Below, piece after piece: positions 14,902-22,404 of a stretch of 64,000 nt of DNA. Numbering within the stretch: the first letter of the stretch is position 1; each line of letters starts with the position of its first letter. The stretch is from CAVQJU01 sp963712905 (GTDB lineage: Bacteria; Acidobacteriota; Vicinamibacteria; Vicinamibacterales; CAVVIG01): positions 1 to 64,000 of the forward strand of contig CAVQJU010000004.1 of the NCBI GenBank assembly GCA_963712905.1, read 5' to 3'. The translations under genes were made by a program, and so were the position numbers. Below the pieces are notes generated by a model. That model ran no database searches. It saw only the letters and a list, made by a program, of their open reading frames with translations, and was not told the origin of the DNA.

Positions 14902-15504
14902 TTGGGTGTGATGCGCGCGGCGTTTGTCGTATCGGCGACCATCCTCGTCTCGTCAACGCCAGTAAATGCTCAGTCCTTTCCGATCCCCGATCAGCTGTCA
15001 GTGGGTATCGGAGTGGTTGGAGATAGCCGACCGAAGCAGAGTGCGTCAACGGTCACACTCTCGTTGGCGTTCGTGGACAGCGGCACCGACTATTGGCCCT
15101 ATCGGCTTGGCTGGGTCCTTTTGGAGGCTGAATTTGGTCCGAGGAGTGACCTGGGATTGTGTCAGGCGGGCGATGCTGAGCCAGCCGATCCACCACATTG
15201 CGACGATGCCGCCCTCCTCACGGGGCTTCGATTTCATTTCTTTCATCGGACGTCCGCGCGCCGGGTGCTACCGTTTGCTAATCTCTTGGCGGGGTCGTAT
15301 TGGAAGGGCGGCGGCGAGAACGATCGCGATTTCGCATCCGAACACTTCACGCTTCAGGCGGGAGGCGGGATCGATCTGCGACGTACCGGCTCGGCTCACG
15401 GGCTTCGCCTGGCTGTTGACTACCGCCGCGTGTTCGCGGGCGACTCAAGCAGGAATCAGTTCAGGTTTGTAACCGCGTACACTCTTGGCCCACCCACACC
15501 ATGA
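14902..15504 (+). CDS. Secreted, probably outer-membrane beta-barrel protein, cassette gene
   Basis: About 200 residues with an N-terminal signal peptide (FVVSATILVSSTPVNAQ, cleavage likely after the Ala in NAQ). The mature part alternates polar and hydrophobic residues (STVTLSLAFVDSG, LGWVLLEAEFG, HFTLQAGGGIDLRR, GLRLAVDYRRVFAG) and ends near FRFVTAYTLG, a pattern typical of small outer-membrane barrels. Two cysteines flank a loop (LCQAGDAEPADPPHC). TTG 14902, GTG 14908 and ATG 14911 are in frame; GGAGGAA at 14891-14897 favours one of the first two. No family is named. Confidence 0.7.
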   Translation: MGVMRAAFVVSATILVSSTPVNAQSFPIPDQLSVGIGVVGDSRPKQSASTVTLSLAFVDSGTDYWPYRLGWVLLEAEFGPRSDLGLCQAGDAEPADPPHCDDAALLTGLRFHFFHRTSARRVLPFANLLAGSYWKGGGENDRDFASEHFTLQAGGGIDLRRTGSAHGLRLAVDYRRVFAGDSSRNQFRFVTAYTLGPPTP

Positions 15505-15556
15505 AGCTTGTGACCGCCGACATGCCGCGTCGTGGTCGGACTGGAGGAATGTGACG

Positions 15557-15672
15557 GATGTGACGAAGCCGGGCGCCGGCCTCGGAAGTCGATTGTAAAT
15601 GCTTCGTGCTCCGCTCGCCAGGCCCCGAGCGAACATGTCGCTGCGGCGCGCGGCTCACTTGAAACGTTAGGC
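15557..15672 (+). repeat. attC site (left core degenerate)
   Basis: Closes with GTTAGGC (15666-15672). The right arm GGCGCGCGGCTC (15645-15656) pairs with GAAGCCGGGCGCC (15565-15577). The opening core is not well conserved, so the left limit is approximate. Confidence 0.65.
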
Positions 15673-15685
15673 ATCCACCACGACA

Positions 15686-16258
15686 ATGCCGGATCCGCTA
15701 GCAACCTCTCATCTCGATAGCCTCGAGCTGATGTACCGCGCGTTCCAGAGGTGCCGTCATAGCGGCCCAGACGCTCGCCCAACCTTGGTGCGATTGCTCA
15801 GGCGTCTCCACGCGGTCCTCGCCACTGTCCGGCAGTGCAACGCGTTCGTCGTCGGCGTCGAGCCGGCAGCTCTGAGCGAGATACCTGGACCCATTGGCCA
15901 AGAAGTCATTGTGTGCCTCGAAGCCACGAGCGCGCCCGGAGCGGGCCTATCCCCAGGCCAGCGGGAAGTCCTTGACCTTGTCCAGACTCTCGTGGTTGAA
16001 CTCGTGCGTCTCGTTGAGAGCGGGAATACCCCGGCTGTGCGCGGCTTGGGGCATGCGTTCCACAACCTGCCGTCTTCTCTTCGTGCCGAGCAACCATATG
16101 ATCGCGGTGGCAAATTAGGCTGGCTTCAGATCGCTGCCGGCTATTGGGACGATCTCAGTTCTGAAATGCATGACGCCTTCTGCAGGTTCGCCGGGGTGGA
16201 TCTGCCCACTGTCGAGCGCCTTATGCGTCGCGAGGGATTTGCTATCAGATATGACTAA
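15686..16258 (+). CDS. Hypothetical cassette protein
   Basis: A 190-residue soluble, mostly helical protein starting at ATG 15686, 13 bases after the preceding attC. Visible features are a helical N-terminus (LDSLELMYRAFQRCRHSG...TLVRLLRRLHAVLATVRQ), a central hydrophobic helix (REVLDLVQTLVVELVRLVESG), a GHAFHNLPSSLRAEQ segment, and a C-terminal helix near ERLMRREGFAIRYD. The latter two could be part of an acid-helix arrangement, but there is no recognisable catalytic motif. It is followed by the attC that holds IS copy 2. Confidence 0.65.
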   Translation: MPDPLATSHLDSLELMYRAFQRCRHSGPDARPTLVRLLRRLHAVLATVRQCNAFVVGVEPAALSEIPGPIGQEVIVCLEATSAPGAGLSPGQREVLDLVQTLVVELVRLVESGNTPAVRGLGHAFHNLPSSLRAEQPYDRGGKLGWLQIAAGYWDDLSSEMHDAFCRFAGVDLPTVERLMRREGFAIRYD

Positions 16259-16278
16259 CGGCTGCCTAACACGGTTAT

Positions 16279-17663
16279 ATGGACTCCTCCCAGCGATCAA
16301 CGAGAACCCTGAATGGTGGCGATGACTGAGATCGGATGCAGTCGTATATCCGGCCGCTTCGTTGGAGCATCGTGGCTCCGGGCCATCATGGTGAGCCGCG
16401 CACTGGGGGCCAATCGCTGATCAGCGGCCTCAAGGGCCAGCCGTGTTATCGGCCTTATTCCAGTGCCGGTCCGACCGGTCACGCCATGATCAGGATGTTC
16501 TCGCTGAGCACTCCTTGGACAAGTTCGTTATGCGGCGACGGGCACGCACGGGCCGGCGTTGAAGTTCTGTTCACGGCGCCAGACGGCCCAGACGATTCGT
16601 GCCAGCTTGTTCGCGACGGCGATCGCCGCTTTGTTGTGGCCGCGCCTGGCGGCGACGGCGACGGCCCAGTGCTGAAGCCGAGTCCCCTGGCCCTTCCCCC
16701 GGAGCGTCCGTTGGGCAGTGAGTAAGACAGCACGTGCGCCGTGCGTCAGTAAACAGCGCAGATAGACGTCGCCGCGCTTGCTGATCCGACCGAGGTGCCG
16801 GCGGAACCCGCTCGAGCGCTCGCTGGGCGTCAGTCCGAGCCAACTCGCAAAATAGCGGGCGCGACGAAACGCGTGGATGTGCGCGACGGCCCCCAGGAGC
16901 GCCGTCGCGGTGATGACGCCAATGCCCGGAATCGTGAGGAGGCGCTGGGCGACGGGATCGGCCGCGGCGACGCGCGCCAGTTGGCGATCGATATCCTTCA
17001 CGCGTCGTTCCAGCGCACGCACTTCGTCGTAGACAAGCGCCAGCGCCTGGCACAGATGCGCGGGCAGGCCGTTGTCCGCGTCTTCCAAGATGCGCGGCAT
17101 CTTCGTCAGCAGGGTCCTTGCCCCGAGGGCGATCGGCATCCCGTGTTCGCGGAGCATCCCGCGCAGCGCGTTAATGCGGGCCGTGCGCGTCTGCTGCCAC
17201 TGCGTGCGCACGCGATGGAGGGCTTGCAACGCCTGTTGCTCGGATGTTTTCACCGGCACGGGCTGAATCCCCGCACAGCGCGCGGCTTCGAGCAGCGCTT
17301 CCGTGTCCATCCGGTCGGTCTTATTGCGGCGCACGTAGGGCTTCACGTACTGGACCGGCAACAGCTGCACGTGTTGCCCATGCGCCTGACAGCGGCGACC
17401 CCAGTAGTGTGCCGTCCCGCAGGCCTCCATCACGACGGTGATACCGGCCGGCAACGCATCGACAAACGCCTCGAACTGCCGGCGCGTCAGTCGCTTGCGC
17501 TCGAGGATTCGGCCGACGCGATTGGCCGTCGCCACTTCAAAGACATCCTTTGCCAAGTCCACCGCGACCGTCGTAGCATCCATTTCGGCCTCCTCTTCGT
17601 TCAGCTTGTTGAACCCAAGCCTTCACCACGGCAGATGCCGCGAACGAACGGGGAGGAGTCCAT
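16279..17663 (-). mobile_element. IS110-family (IS1111-type) insertion sequence, copy 2, in attC
   Basis: The same 1385-bp element as at 11845-13229, offset by exactly 4434 bases, with the same 13-bp terminal inverted repeats (16279-16291 and 17651-17663). All the reading frames I compared are identical between copies. The flanking cassettes differ, so this is a second insertion and not a tandem assembly duplicate. Insertion point and orientation relative to attC match copy 1. Confidence 0.92.
16528..17583 (-). CDS. IS110-family transposase (DEDD recombinase), copy 2
   Basis: 351 residues, identical to the transposase at 12094-13149: the same VAVDLAKDVFEVA opening, MEACGTAHYW motif and C-terminal Transposase_20 domain with IPGIGVITATALLG. 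Intact, so the element may be active, or it moved recently enough that the copies have not diverged. Confidence 0.95.
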   Translation of the reverse strand: MDATTVAVDLAKDVFEVATANRVGRILERKRLTRRQFEAFVDALPAGITVVMEACGTAHYWGRRCQAHGQHVQLLPVQYVKPYVRRNKTDRMDTEALLEAARCAGIQPVPVKTSEQQALQALHRVRTQWQQTRTARINALRGMLREHGMPIALGARTLLTKMPRILEDADNGLPAHLCQALALVYDEVRALERRVKDIDRQLARVAAADPVAQRLLTIPGIGVITATALLGAVAHIHAFRRARYFASWLGLTPSERSSGFRRHLGRISKRGDVYLRCLLTHGARAVLLTAQRTLRGKGQGTRLQHWAVAVAARRGHNKAAIAVANKLARIVWAVWRREQNFNAGPCVPVAA

Positions 17664-17785
17664 ACCAATCACTGCAGCCGACGAGCGGCGCCTAACACGC
17701 GGGCCCGTCGAATCGATTCGAGATATCGTGAGCGCCGCTCGCGGCTGAGCGGCATGACGTTAGGTGGCATCAACGGGAGCACTCG

Positions 17786-18763
17786 ATGAGAACACCGGCG
17801 ACGCTGTTTGCCTTACTGTTGACCGGCCCCTGGGCCATCGCACAACAAGTTGACATTGGTCCAGCGCCTGGACGGCTTGTCGACGTCGGTGGGCGAAAGG
17901 TGCATCTCAACTGTTCGGGAAGCGGTTCGCCAACTGTCGTTCTAGAGGCTGGCGCAAGCTCCTTTGCGATCGATTGGTCTCTCGTCCAACCGGAGATCGC
18001 CCGCACGCAACGCGTGTGTTCTTATGATCGAGCAGGATCCGGTTGGAGTGAACCGCGCACAGATGTGGAAACGCCGGCTCGGATTGTCACGGATCTGAAG
18101 ACGGCCCTCACAGCCGCCGGCGAACAGCCTCCATTCGTCATGGTAGGGGCGTCGTTCGGCGGTCTCTATGTCCGCCTCTACCAATTGGACCACCCGAACG
18201 ACATCGTGGGACTCGTACTCGTCGATCCTGTCACCGAGGATCGACTGTTCACAGTATTTCAACAACGCCCTGTTCCGATCGGTTCGCTCACGGCCGAGCA
18301 GTTGCTGACGACCCTTCCCAGAGATGGCTCAGTGCCGGTTCCGTCAAGAGCGCCTCAGACGGGAGTGCCGTTCGACCGCCTTCCGGCGGATCTGTACCAA
18401 TTGAGAATCAAGATCGATCAGCGGCTAATCGCGTCCTTCCCACCGTCGGTCTCGGCGAGCATCGTGCGCGAATCGTCTGAGGGGCAACGCGCTGCACTGG
18501 CTCGGGCACGCGAAAGCCGTGACCGACCGGACAATCCAATGCGAAATGTCCCTCTCATCGTGCTCACAAGGGGGCAGGACGCGACGCCGGGGCTCGCGGA
18601 AGACCATGCGGCGCTGGCCCGTCTCTCGAACAATTCGCGTCACGCGGTAGTCTCCGCTTCTGTTCATGAAATTCACCTCTTTGCGCCGTCCGTCGTCGTT
18701 CAGGCGATTCAAGACGTGTGCGTGGCTGCCAGGCAACGGAGCTCTTTACCAGTGCGGCAATGA
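17786..18763 (+). CDS. Secreted alpha/beta hydrolase, cassette gene
   Basis: A 325-residue alpha/beta hydrolase with a signal peptide (TLFALLLTGPWAIAQ). The oxyanion-hole region is LEAGASSFAIDW and an arginine-rich YDRAGSGWSEPR follows. The nucleophile elbow is VGASFGGLY, the likely acid lies in the LTRGQDATPG region, and the catalytic His is probably in SVHEIHLF. The family includes esterases, haloalkane dehalogenases and lactonases, and the substrate cannot be read from the sequence. ATG 17786 lies 20 bases after the GTTAGGT core. The reading frame is intact and the coding length is normal. Confidence 0.85.
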   Translation: MRTPATLFALLLTGPWAIAQQVDIGPAPGRLVDVGGRKVHLNCSGSGSPTVVLEAGASSFAIDWSLVQPEIARTQRVCSYDRAGSGWSEPRTDVETPARIVTDLKTALTAAGEQPPFVMVGASFGGLYVRLYQLDHPNDIVGLVLVDPVTEDRLFTVFQQRPVPIGSLTAEQLLTTLPRDGSVPVPSRAPQTGVPFDRLPADLYQLRIKIDQRLIASFPPSVSASIVRESSEGQRAALARARESRDRPDNPMRNVPLIVLTRGQDATPGLAEDHAALARLSNNSRHAVVSASVHEIHLFAPSVVVQAIQDVCVAARQRSSLPVRQ

Positions 18764-18767
18764 TGCC

Positions 18768-18851
18768 ACCTCACCTACGAATGGAGCCAACGCGCCGATC
18801 GTCTCGTGCCATCATGTCGCCGAGGCGCGCGGCTCATTCGTGGCGTTGGGC
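18768..18851 (+). repeat. attC site
   Basis: The arms CGAATGGAGCCAACGCGCC and GGCGCGCGGCTCATTCG pair with unpaired bases. It closes with GTTGGGC (18845-18851). The opening core is degenerate, so the left limit is approximate. Confidence 0.8.
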
Positions 18852-18946
18852 CGACTGGGCAACTGCGCTGACAACTTGTGGGAGGCCAGACCAGTGCGGT
18901 ACGGATCAAGGCGAAACGAGTGAGGCGACTCTTCAGGGGATCATCG

Positions 18947-19753
18947 ATGGAACGCGCCGCGAAGCTGTTGACCATCCTCGTCGTGACCGCGCTGGGCGTC
19001 CCGGCGGCCGCCCAGCGCGTCGAGTTCGAGGTTGCGTCCGTGAAGCTGCACACCTCAGACGATCAGCGCGTGATGATGGTGGCGCAACCCGGAGGCCGGT
19101 TCGTGGCCGCGAATATTCCCCTACGGCTCCTCATTCGCACGGCGTTCCAGTTGCAGGACGATCAGATCGTCGGCGGCCCGAACTGGCTCGCGACCGATCG
19201 CTTCGACATCGAGGCTCGCGCGCCCGAGCTACCAGGCCCACCCAACGCCCAGCTGCTGGCTATGCTGAAATCGCTCCTCGCCGATCGGTTCAAGCTGACC
19301 ACGCACGGCGAGAAACGTGAGCTGCCGGTGTTCGCGCTTGAGCGCGCGAGGCGTGATGGTTCGCTGGGTCCCGGACTGCGTCCGACCGCCTGTCCTGAGC
19401 TCGCGTTCGACATCAGCCGGCCTCAGCCCTGCACGAACGTGCAGACTGGTTTCGGCGCGCTGACTCTGCGCGGCATGCCGTTCAATCAGTTCACTCCGTT
19501 CCTGTCGCCTTACGTGAACCGCGTCGTGGTGGATCGCGCTGGGCTCGATGGCCGGTACGACATCGAGCTTAAGTGGACGCCTGAACAGCCGGGGCAGGGC
19601 CCCGCCGGTGCCGGGCAGCCGCCGGCCAGCGATCCGGACGCGCTGTCGATCTTCACGGCGATCCAGGAGCAGCTTGGCCTACGGCTCTATTCGACCAAAG
19701 ACATGGTGGATGTTCTGGTCATCGACACGTTGGAACACCCGACGCCGAACTGA
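18947..19753 (+). CDS. TIGR03435-family secreted protein
   Basis: A 268-residue secreted protein with the family's hallmarks: a signal peptide (LLTILVVTALGVPAAAQ), then FEVASVKLHTSDDQR, PLRLLIRTAFQLQDDQIVGGPNWL, DRFDIEARAP, MLKSLLADRFKLTTHGEKRELPVFAL, and the C-terminal DRAGLDGRYDIELKWTP (landmarks). This family is strongly expanded in Acidobacteriota and its function is unknown. ATG 18947 has AGGGGA upstream. It lies inside the integron, downstream of the attC ending at 18851, although such genes are normally chromosomal. No clear attC separates it from the next two genes. Confidence 0.88.
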   Translation: MERAAKLLTILVVTALGVPAAAQRVEFEVASVKLHTSDDQRVMMVAQPGGRFVAANIPLRLLIRTAFQLQDDQIVGGPNWLATDRFDIEARAPELPGPPNAQLLAMLKSLLADRFKLTTHGEKRELPVFALERARRDGSLGPGLRPTACPELAFDISRPQPCTNVQTGFGALTLRGMPFNQFTPFLSPYVNRVVVDRAGLDGRYDIELKWTPEQPGQGPAGAGQPPASDPDALSIFTAIQEQLGLRLYSTKDMVDVLVIDTLEHPTPN

Positions 19754-19817
19754 TCTGGCGCCATGTTGACGCGTGCGAACAGCGGCTGAATACTTCGAGC
19801 GAATTCAAAGAGGACTC

Positions 19818-20192
19818 ATGCCACAGACGAACGCGGTGCGGACAAGGTTCGAATGTGCGAACCCCATACTCAGCGTTGCGGATATGGCGCGGAGCATTCA
19901 GTACTACGTAGAGGTCCTTGGATTCACCAATGCCGATTGGGGTGGTGACGACTTCACCTGCGTGAGACGAGACCACGCCGGAATCTACTTATCGGAAAGG
20001 GACCAAGGCCAACCTGGTACGTGGGCGTGGATTGGGGTAGAAGACGTCGGGGCCCTGTACGAAGAATACAAGGCCAAAGGGGCCACCATTCTTCATCCCC
20101 CGGAGAACTACCCGTGGGCATACGAGATGAGAGTCGCGGATCCGGACGGCCACGTGCTGCGGTTCGGCTCAGAACCAAGGGAAGACGCGTAG
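19818..20192 (+). CDS. VOC-superfamily (glyoxalase/bleomycin-resistance-like) protein
   Basis: A 124-residue single-domain vicinal-oxygen-chelate protein. Visible elements are NPILSVADMARSIQYYVEVLGF (first beta-alpha-beta unit), DDFTCVRRDHAGIYLSE, WIGVEDVGALYEEYKAKGA and the C-terminal YEMRVADPDGHVLRFG with the usual DPDGH metal-site signature. ATG 19818 follows AGAGGA. It could be an antibiotic-binding protein or a metal-dependent isomerase or dioxygenase. After the stop there is CTTAGGC, one base from an attC core, but I see no convincing hairpin. Confidence 0.85.
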   Translation: MPQTNAVRTRFECANPILSVADMARSIQYYVEVLGFTNADWGGDDFTCVRRDHAGIYLSERDQGQPGTWAWIGVEDVGALYEEYKAKGATILHPPENYPWAYEMRVADPDGHVLRFGSEPREDA

Positions 20193-20221
20193 TTCAACCT
20201 TAGGCATCCCTTAAACCACCA

Positions 20222-20998
20222 ATGTCCTACCAACCTGACTTGTACGATGTCGTCACACCTCCCGCGCTGCAGGGAGATGTCGATTGGTACCGCGCTAAGG
20301 CTCAGAGTTCGGGAGGGCCGGTCCTCGAACTTGGCGCTGGCACCGGACGGGTACCCTTGGCCATTGCGGCCGCCGGCATCGCCATCCACGCGCTCGATTC
20401 CGACGCGCCGATGCTTGAGCGACTTCGGTCCAAGTTGGAATCGGCTCCTGCCGACGTGCGGGCTCGCACCACCGTGGTGTCGGGGGACATGCGCACGTTC
20501 GATTTGGCGGAACGATTCGCGCTGATCATCTGCCCGTTTCGGGCGTTCCTGCACAATGTGACCGAGGCGGACCGGCTCGCCTGCCTGGCAAGGGTGCGGC
20601 AGCACCTGCGCCCGTCGGGTCGATTCGCCTTTAACGTGTTCCACCCGTCGCTCACCTTCATGGCGCAGCATTCAGGAGCGCTCGCCGGCGTGTGGCGGTG
20701 GACCGGCACGTATCCCCTGCCGTCTGGTGGCTGGGTCGTGCAGTCAGAGGCGAATCGGTACGACACGGTCGCCCAGGTCGTCCACTCGCTGCATCGCTAC
20801 GACGTCTTTGGAGCAGCGGGTACGTTCGAACGAACGTCTATGCACCGACTGCAATTGGCTTATCTCTATCCAGCGGATATTCGCCGGCTGCTCGAATCCG
20901 CTGGGTTCAAGGCGATCACCGTCAAGGGTGGCTTCGACGGTCGAGACTTCTCCCAAGATGGTCAAGAACTGGTAATCGAGGCACTCCGGGATGCCTGA
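20222..20998 (+). CDS. Class I SAM-dependent methyltransferase
   Basis: A 258-residue Rossmann-fold methyltransferase. Motif I is VLELGAGTGRVPLAIAAAG, followed by the acidic residue that binds the SAM ribose (IHALDSD). MRTFDLAERFALIICPFRAFLHN and LRPSGRFAFNVFHPS are the post-motif strands. The substrate is unknown. The stop TGA lies inside the attC core GCCTGAC at 20993, so the gene is cut to the cassette end. It follows the VOC gene after 29 bases. Confidence 0.88.
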   Translation: MSYQPDLYDVVTPPALQGDVDWYRAKAQSSGGPVLELGAGTGRVPLAIAAAGIAIHALDSDAPMLERLRSKLESAPADVRARTTVVSGDMRTFDLAERFALIICPFRAFLHNVTEADRLACLARVRQHLRPSGRFAFNVFHPSLTFMAQHSGALAGVWRWTGTYPLPSGGWVVQSEANRYDTVAQVVHSLHRYDVFGAAGTFERTSMHRLQLAYLYPADIRRLLESAGFKAITVKGGFDGRDFSQDGQELVIEALRDA

Positions 20999-21076
20999 CT
21001 CCACCTGGATCCGACGCGGTTACTCGTCCCGTGCGACGATGTTACCGAGCCGCGCGGCTCAGTTGGCGCGTTAGGC
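20993..21076 (+). repeat. attC site
   Basis: An 84-base attC opening GCCTGAC and closing GTTAGGC (21070-21076). The arms ACCTGGATCCGACGCGG and CCGCGCGGCTCAGTTGG pair with mismatches and unpaired bases. Confidence 0.85.
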
Positions 21077-21098
21077 CGACATCAGTGAGGTAGAGGAG

Positions 21099-21728
21099 TT
21101 GAGCAGTCGGGCTTGGTACTTGCTCCGGGTTCGAACGGCGGGCCTCTTGGCCACGATCAATCTCGGCCAGGCGTACGATCGCACGAACGCCTGCCCGACG
21201 TGCGGGGCCGGGGCGCGACCGGTGCCGCCGCTTCTTGCCGACCTTGCACGCATGGGTAAGAAGATCGTTGACCGCGCCGCACACGACGGCCGACTGATTG
21301 CGACCCGCAAGTTCGCGGATGCTCTGGGCGCAGCCGGATCGACTGGATTCATGGAGCAAACGGTTCGGTCCCGCGGGAGCGACCGCCCTCATCCGGGGTT
21401 CGTCTGGCTCGATGTCACCGCTGAATGGCCGCCGTTGGCGCCGAGTAGTCAGCTCGAGCGTGAGGATCCTTGCCCTCGATGCCGGCGAGCCGGCCACTTT
21501 GACGTCGCCGGAGGGCGCACACGATTCGTGTCGCGAGACGTTCCGGATTCGGCGTGCGATTTCAACGTGACGTGGGAGTATTTTGGCGTATGGAGAACGG
21601 CCATGACCGCCGCCAAGAGGCTGCCGGTCGGTGGGGCGCAGTACCTTGTTGTGTCGGCGAAGGCGCGCGAGTTGTTCGTGGCGCACAAGGTCAGGCATGT
21701 GAGCTTCGAGCCGCTCGAGTGGGAATGA
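21099..21728 (+). CDS. Double-CXXC protein, possible SitI6-like immunity protein
   Basis: A 209-residue protein with two CXXC pairs far apart, CPTC near residue 32 and CPRC near residue 124. Together they can form one zinc site. The spacing, the YLLRV opening and the late FGVWRTAMTAAKRLPVGGAQYLVVS segment resemble the Myxococcus double-CXXCG paralogous family, some members of which are immunity proteins against polymorphic toxins. That resemblance is from memory and not proven. The TTG start is preceded directly by GAGGTAGAGGAG. If correct, it is a solitary immunity gene carried as a cassette; no toxin is adjacent. Confidence 0.6.
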   Translation: MSSRAWYLLRVRTAGLLATINLGQAYDRTNACPTCGAGARPVPPLLADLARMGKKIVDRAAHDGRLIATRKFADALGAAGSTGFMEQTVRSRGSDRPHPGFVWLDVTAEWPPLAPSSQLEREDPCPRCRRAGHFDVAGGRTRFVSRDVPDSACDFNVTWEYFGVWRTAMTAAKRLPVGGAQYLVVSAKARELFVAHKVRHVSFEPLEWE

Positions 21729-21795
21729 TCGGTGGTGCCCTGACCGTGGGCGTCACTCGCGTGCTGAATCTTCGCGTGAAAGTGGGAGGTTCGTC

Positions 21796-22296
21796 ATGAG
21801 GTCAATCAAGCGCCTCTTAGCGGCAACCGGCCTGATCACGGCCGTCGTCGCAGCGTCTCCGTCGGCGACCGGAGCAGCGGCGGTTCACGCCCAGAAGACA
21901 TCCGTATCCAGTAACGACGAGTTGGAGCGGAGAGACCAACCCGTAACCGACGAAGACGTTCGGATTCTTCAGCGTGCGGACACGATCCTGGCTTCATCGG
22001 CAGTGTGGAACCGCCATGACACGCGAGTCTGCAAGTCGACGGACACGACGTGGAGCTTGTTCTGCGCTCTCGAGAAGTCCTCACGTGATGTCCTGGGAGA
22101 GGACCGTCATCGAGAAGTGGCGCTTCAGGAAGTTCGTTTCGCTGTCGAGGACGTCACGAAGGGGATCGAATTCGAGCACCGGCTGATGGACTATAACAAC
22201 CTGCAGACGACCACGTTCGAAGACGTCAGGCATGTTCTCAAGGTCGCCACCGACCGTGTTCGCGCGCGACTTGTGGCGCAGAAGGGGAAGAAATAA
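21796..22296 (+). CDS. Secreted hypothetical protein, cassette gene
   Basis: 166 residues with a signal peptide (RLLAATGLITAVVAASPSATGAAAVHAQ, cleavage near AHAQ-type site, shown as landmark). The mature helical protein contains SNDELERRDQPVTDEDVRILQRADTIL, two cysteines in a VCKSTD...SLFCALEK loop and a C-terminal basic tail (RARLVAQKGKK). GGAGG lies eight bases upstream of the ATG. The attC at 22306 begins nine bases after the stop. No family is recognised. Confidence 0.7.
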   Translation: MRSIKRLLAATGLITAVVAASPSATGAAAVHAQKTSVSSNDELERRDQPVTDEDVRILQRADTILASSAVWNRHDTRVCKSTDTTWSLFCALEKSSRDVLGEDRHREVALQEVRFAVEDVTKGIEFEHRLMDYNNLQTTTFEDVRHVLKVATDRVRARLVAQKGKK

Positions 22297-22305
22297 CATG
22301 ACGCG

Positions 22306-22396
22306 GCCCAACAGGCGATGGAGCCGAGGCCGCGCGAGTGGGAATCGAGAAGGTCTTGCGGCGAGGCTCATCGCCAATCCGAAGGATCGGTTGGAG
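22306..22396 (+). repeat. attC site (last recognisable in array)
   Basis: A 91-base attC opening GCCCAAC (22306-22312) and closing GTTGGAG (22390-22396). The arms GGCGATGGAGCCGAGGCCGC and GCGGCGAGGCTCATCGCC pair with unpaired bases. Confidence 0.85.
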
Positions 22397-22404
22397 TAAG
22401 ACAG

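Larger units (their letters stand above)
16264..17765 (+). repeat. attC site split by an insertion sequence (copy 2)
   Basis: The left core GCCTAAC is at 16264-16270. After the insertion the site resumes with CTGCAGCCGACGAGCGGC and closes with GCCGCTCGCGGCTGAGCGGC and GTTAGGT (17759-17765). Its inner arms are almost the same as those of the attC at 11081. A second GCCTAAC-like core (17690-17696) lies in the loop region, which may reflect an older rearrangement. Confidence 0.85.

Noticed and set aside
11845..17663. Composite transposon formed by the two IS copies
   Set aside because: The elements are in direct orientation, each explained by attC targeting, and IS110-family elements do not make classical composite transposons. 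The DNA between them is ordinary cassettes.
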